DNA of 64,000 nucleotides from Acidovorax radicis (GTDB taxonomy: Bacteria > Pseudomonadota > Gammaproteobacteria > Burkholderiales > Burkholderiaceae_C): contig NZ_CP075184.1 of assembly GCF_020510705.1 (NCBI RefSeq), positions 434,001 to 498,000 on the forward strand, read 5' to 3'. Shown here piece after piece: positions 61,290-64,000 of the stretch. The position numbers and the translations under genes are program-made. The stretch's first letter is position 1. The number at the start of each line of letters is the position of its first letter. The notes beneath the pieces are model-generated. The model did not search any database, was not told the DNA's origin, and saw only the letters and a list, made by a program, of their open reading frames with translations.

Positions 61290-63290
61290 TCATACCGGGC
61301 CGGGGCTGACAGGGCGCGCGCCGCTCTCCAAAAGCCACAGGCGTTTGCTGGCCCGTGTCATGGCCACATAGAGCATGTTGCGTTCGCGGTAGGCGTCGTG
61401 CCGGGCGGCGCTGCGCGGGAAACGCCCGCGTTCCACAAAAGGAACCGCCACATGGTCGTATTCATGTCCCTTGCAGCGCTCTACCGTCAGTAGCGTCAGG
61501 CTGGGGGCCTCGTTGTGCTGGTGCTGCTGGATGCTGGTGCTGACCATGAGCGTGACCCGGCCCAGGAACTCGTCCACAGACAGCCCGGTGCAGATGCGGG
61601 CCAGCGCTCGGAGGCTGTCCAGGCTATCGCGCCGCTCGTCGGGGCTGATGGGCGCGTGGGCGAAGAATTGATGGATGAGCGGGTGCCCACACAGCTGGCC
61701 CGCGTCGGCGCACACCTGCGCGGGCAGGGCCAGCAATTGCTCGCAAATGGGCGAGGCAACCGGTGCGGTGGGGTCGAAGCTGGCATGCGCCAAAAAACGC
61801 CGCAAGAGGGGCCGCTGGTCAATGAGACCGACTGCCACGGCCCGGGTATCCAGTTCAACGGGGGAGTCTCCCTGCAGCGCCTGCATGTCGAAGGCACCGT
61901 TGGCCAGCACGTCGTGATCGGGCAGGCTGCCGCGCCGCACATAGCGCAGCAGGCCTTCGATGGCGCTGCTCACGATGCCTTGCGTGAGCCGCACCGTGTC
62001 GCCGCAGCCCTGCATGGCCCACATGATGGCCAGCACCAGGGCTATTTCGCGGCGCTGGTAGAAGCGTTTCATGCCTTTGCAGGCGTAGTGCACGCCTTCG
62101 TGGGCAAACATCCACTCCAGCAGCACCGAATCCTCCGGCGACCGCAAGACCACATGCAGGCTGGCGGGCGCGTGGGGCCCCGGTGCATGGGGCTGCTCTT
62201 GCCGCACGGTTTCGTGGATCGCCAGCAGTTGCCGCGCGCAGTCCTCATCGTCGCTGTAGCTGCGCTGCTCGAACCAGGCGGGCTTGGTGGGGTAGTGCGC
62301 GGCAAACGCCACGCCGAACAGTGGGTTGAGGCCTTGGCAGATCGCGTTGCCGAAGCGGTAGGTGGTGTGGAGGGAGACCACCTGGGTGTCTGCGGGCAGC
62401 TCCTGCCGTATGCGGGCCAGGCTGTTGCCAAAGACGGAGAACGCACCGGGCAGGATGTGCTGGTTGAAGTCTCCCACGCCCACAAAAATGCCGTTGCCGC
62501 CCTGTACCAGAGTGCGCAGCACCAGCATGGCGGCTTCGTCCAGGTCTTGCAGCTCGTCGAAAAGGACGGCGTCGAAGCGGCCTTGCAGCGGGGTAAAGGG
62601 CTCGCTGAAATCCAGCGCACAAAGCTGTCGGGCGACCTCGTAGGTGCAGTCGCCCGGTGCATAGAACAACGGTTCGTTGTTCAGCCCGCTGCGCAGGCGT
62701 TCATAGCGGACAAAGAGCTGGTAGAGGCCGTAGTCCAGCTCGTGCTCATGGCAATACGCCAAGGCGCCGAGGTCCGAGCTTTCGAGGTCGCGCAGCAGCA
62801 GCCGCTGTTTGGCTTGGGCTTCAAAGTCCAGGAAGGCCTGCACGTCCAGATCGCGCGACAGGAAGTCGGCGACGTCGGGGGGCATGTCCTGCCGTTGCGG
62901 GTCCTGGGTGAGCGCGGTGTGGGCCTGGCGGATCAGCAGGTTTTTTTGCAGCGGCTCGGTGACGCGCACAAGTGCGTCGCCCTGGTCTTTGAGTACCGTG
63001 GCACACAGCTGCTCCACGGTCATGATCTGCACCTGGCGCGGAATGGCCGGTACCAGGTTTTCAAGGCGCTGCGCCATGGCGGTAAGCCCCGCCTCCGAAT
63101 AGGCCAGCATCAGGATCCGGCTCGCCCCCTTGGTGCGAATGAGGTCGGCGGCCTTGATCGCCAGTGTGGTGGTCTTGCCGGTGCCCGCGAGGGCGTTGAC
63201 CAGCACCGCACTCGCCGTGGCGTTCAGAACCTCGTTCTGCTCCAGCGTGGGGTATCTTTTTTTGAAGTGAATGTCTTGCGGCAAGGCCAT
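61290..63290 (-). CDS. UvrD/Rep-like superfamily 1 DNA helicase
   Basis: 666 aa. Walker A ALAGTGKTTTLAIKA, Walker B-like FDAVLFDELQDLDEAA, motif III VGVGDFNQHIL, motif IV region with VVSLHTTYRFG, and motif VI LYVAMTRASKRLWLLES. It is shorter than UvrD (about 720 aa) and its GDFNQ motif differs from the usual GDxxQ. Probably a DNA-repair helicase. The ATG at 63290 precedes the Q-motif (YPTLEQNEVLNAT). Confidence 0.88.
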   Translation of the reverse strand: MALPQDIHFKKRYPTLEQNEVLNATASAVLVNALAGTGKTTTLAIKAADLIRTKGASRILMLAYSEAGLTAMAQRLENLVPAIPRQVQIMTVEQLCATVLKDQGDALVRVTEPLQKNLLIRQAHTALTQDPQRQDMPPDVADFLSRDLDVQAFLDFEAQAKQRLLLRDLESSDLGALAYCHEHELDYGLYQLFVRYERLRSGLNNEPLFYAPGDCTYEVARQLCALDFSEPFTPLQGRFDAVLFDELQDLDEAAMLVLRTLVQGGNGIFVGVGDFNQHILPGAFSVFGNSLARIRQELPADTQVVSLHTTYRFGNAICQGLNPLFGVAFAAHYPTKPAWFEQRSYSDDEDCARQLLAIHETVRQEQPHAPGPHAPASLHVVLRSPEDSVLLEWMFAHEGVHYACKGMKRFYQRREIALVLAIMWAMQGCGDTVRLTQGIVSSAIEGLLRYVRRGSLPDHDVLANGAFDMQALQGDSPVELDTRAVAVGLIDQRPLLRRFLAHASFDPTAPVASPICEQLLALPAQVCADAGQLCGHPLIHQFFAHAPISPDERRDSLDSLRALARICTGLSVDEFLGRVTLMVSTSIQQHQHNEAPSLTLLTVERCKGHEYDHVAVPFVERGRFPRSAARHDAYRERNMLYVAMTRASKRLWLLESGARPVSPGPV

Positions 63291-63379
63291 GGTGTGGTTT
63301 ACCGGGGTGGGGTGGCGCGTGTTGGGTGGCCGCCGTGCCAGGATGATGACCCGCCACACGCGCTGGCGTTGATGTTGGT

Positions 63380-63450
63380 GTGAATGCTATTGAATGTATA
63401 GCTTCTAGCGCTTGTGGAATAAGCGCTGCAGGCCAAAAAGGCATTGAAAA
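63380..63450. repeat. Dispersed palindromic element between LysR and helicase genes
   Basis: AGCGCTT (63407-63413) and AAGCGCT (63421-63427) around GTGGAAT, flanked by TGTATAGCTTCT and GCAGGCCAAAAAGG. Same family as the copies at 36406, 52059 and 61211. Confidence 0.8.
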
Positions 63451-63460
63451 TGATGGCTGC

Positions 63461-64000
63461 TCACGCCATGGTCTTGCGCAGCCATTCGGCAAACGCGGCG
63501 CATTCCCAGCGGTCCATGGTGCCGGTGCGCCAGCACAGGTAGTGGGCGTGGGGGCTGGCGGTGTCGATGGAGAACAGGCGCACCAGCGTGCCGTTTTCGA
63601 GCCAGGGCGCGCCGAGCTTCAGGCGCACCAGGGCCACGCCCATGCCAGCGGCGGCGGCGTCGCACATCAGGCCGACGTCGTTGAACTGCGAGCCCTCGCT
63701 GGGCTCCGCCCAGGCAAGGCCCGTGGCGGCGAACCAGGTGCGCCAGGGCTCCAGCGGGCTGCGCAGCAGGGACACGCCCTCCAGGTCCTCGGGGCGGTCA
63801 AAGGGGCCGTGCTCGCGCACGAAAGCGGGGGAGGCCAGGGGCGTGACCACGTCGCCCGCCAGCTCCACATATTCCACATCGGCGTAGTGCCCGGCGCCAT
63901 AGCGCACCATCAGGTCGGCGTCTTCGGCCACCACGTCAAGCAGCGGGATGGACACCTGCAGCGCCAGGTCGATCTCGGGGTAGGCCTCGGTGAACTGGCG
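63461..64000 (-). CDS. LysR family regulator, C-terminal part only (GcvA-like)
   Basis: 179 codons of the C-terminal substrate-binding domain reading in from the window edge: QFTEAYPEIDLALQVSIPL, ADLMVRYGAGHYADVEYVEL, SQFNDVGLMCDAAAAGMGVA and YLCWRTGTMDRWECAAFAEW match GcvA-like LysR proteins. The N-terminal HTH lies beyond the window. Target not known. Confidence 0.9.
   Translation of the reverse strand, partial: RQFTEAYPEIDLALQVSIPLLDVVAEDADLMVRYGAGHYADVEYVELAGDVVTPLASPAFVREHGPFDRPEDLEGVSLLRSPLEPWRTWFAATGLAWAEPSEGSQFNDVGLMCDAAAAGMGVALVRLKLGAPWLENGTLVRLFSIDTASPHAHYLCWRTGTMDRWECAAFAEWLRKTMA

Overview
The window looks like the chromosome of a GC-rich betaproteobacterium of the family Comamonadaceae, probably Acidovorax or a close relative. 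This rests on the tRNA-tuf-tRNA-Trp-secE-nusG-rplKAJL-rpoBC order, the linked ntrY and AAA-less ntrX genes, a pilT/cNMP-binding/pilU cluster, and a dispersed palindromic element built around CTAGCGCTTATT that I associate with this family. The genus is an inference.

Layout. 1-903: the 5' end of a leftward gene, probably an RND efflux adaptor, diverges from an AcrR/TtgR-type TetR repressor across a near-consensus AcrR box. 983-15169: four tRNAs (Arg, Tyr, Gly, Thr), tuf, tRNA-Trp, then secE-nusG-rplK-rplA-rplJ-rplL-rpoB-rpoC, closed by a strong terminator. 15245-20955: a LemA family gene, rsmB, a DUF4390 gene and the ntrY/ntrX-like two-component pair, mostly overlapping and probably one operon.

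21009-34760: tRNA-Phe followed by a genomic island of about 13.7 kb. It carries a P4-type integrase, degenerate conjugation relics (a TrbI C-terminus fused to a hydrolase N-terminus, then a DUF2274 gene), a redox cargo (two paralogous LysR regulators, two paralogous aldo-keto reductases, a flavodoxin), a translationally coupled large GTPase plus caspase-like protease pair, and a hipBA toxin-antitoxin operon with repeated operators. It ends at a degenerate copy of the tRNA 3' end. The GTPase/caspase pair is the best candidate here for an undescribed, possibly defensive, system.

35060-46739: short Hsp70-like gene, then rsmI/yraN/diaA/dolP (the E. coli yraL-yraN-diaA-yraP order without yraM), an IS4-family insertion sequence, a beta-hydroxyacid dehydrogenase, pilU, a cyclic-nucleotide-binding protein, pilT, yggS and a threonine aldolase. 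46849-55179: a catabolic locus with an orphan Liv-type binding protein, a TetR regulator, and divergent genes for an acyl-CoA ligase, a single-chain biotin-dependent acyl-CoA carboxylase and a class V aminotransferase. Two matched palindromes lie in the divergent promoter. 55241-64000: DUF445 membrane protein, small repeat protein, small basic protein, RRM protein, LrgA/LrgB, glycolate-oxidase-type GlcD, an SF1 helicase and a truncated LysR gene at the edge.

Copies of the palindromic element sit in several gaps and inside the acyl-CoA carboxylase coding sequence. I saw none inside the island or the ribosomal block. No CRISPR array or rRNA gene was seen.
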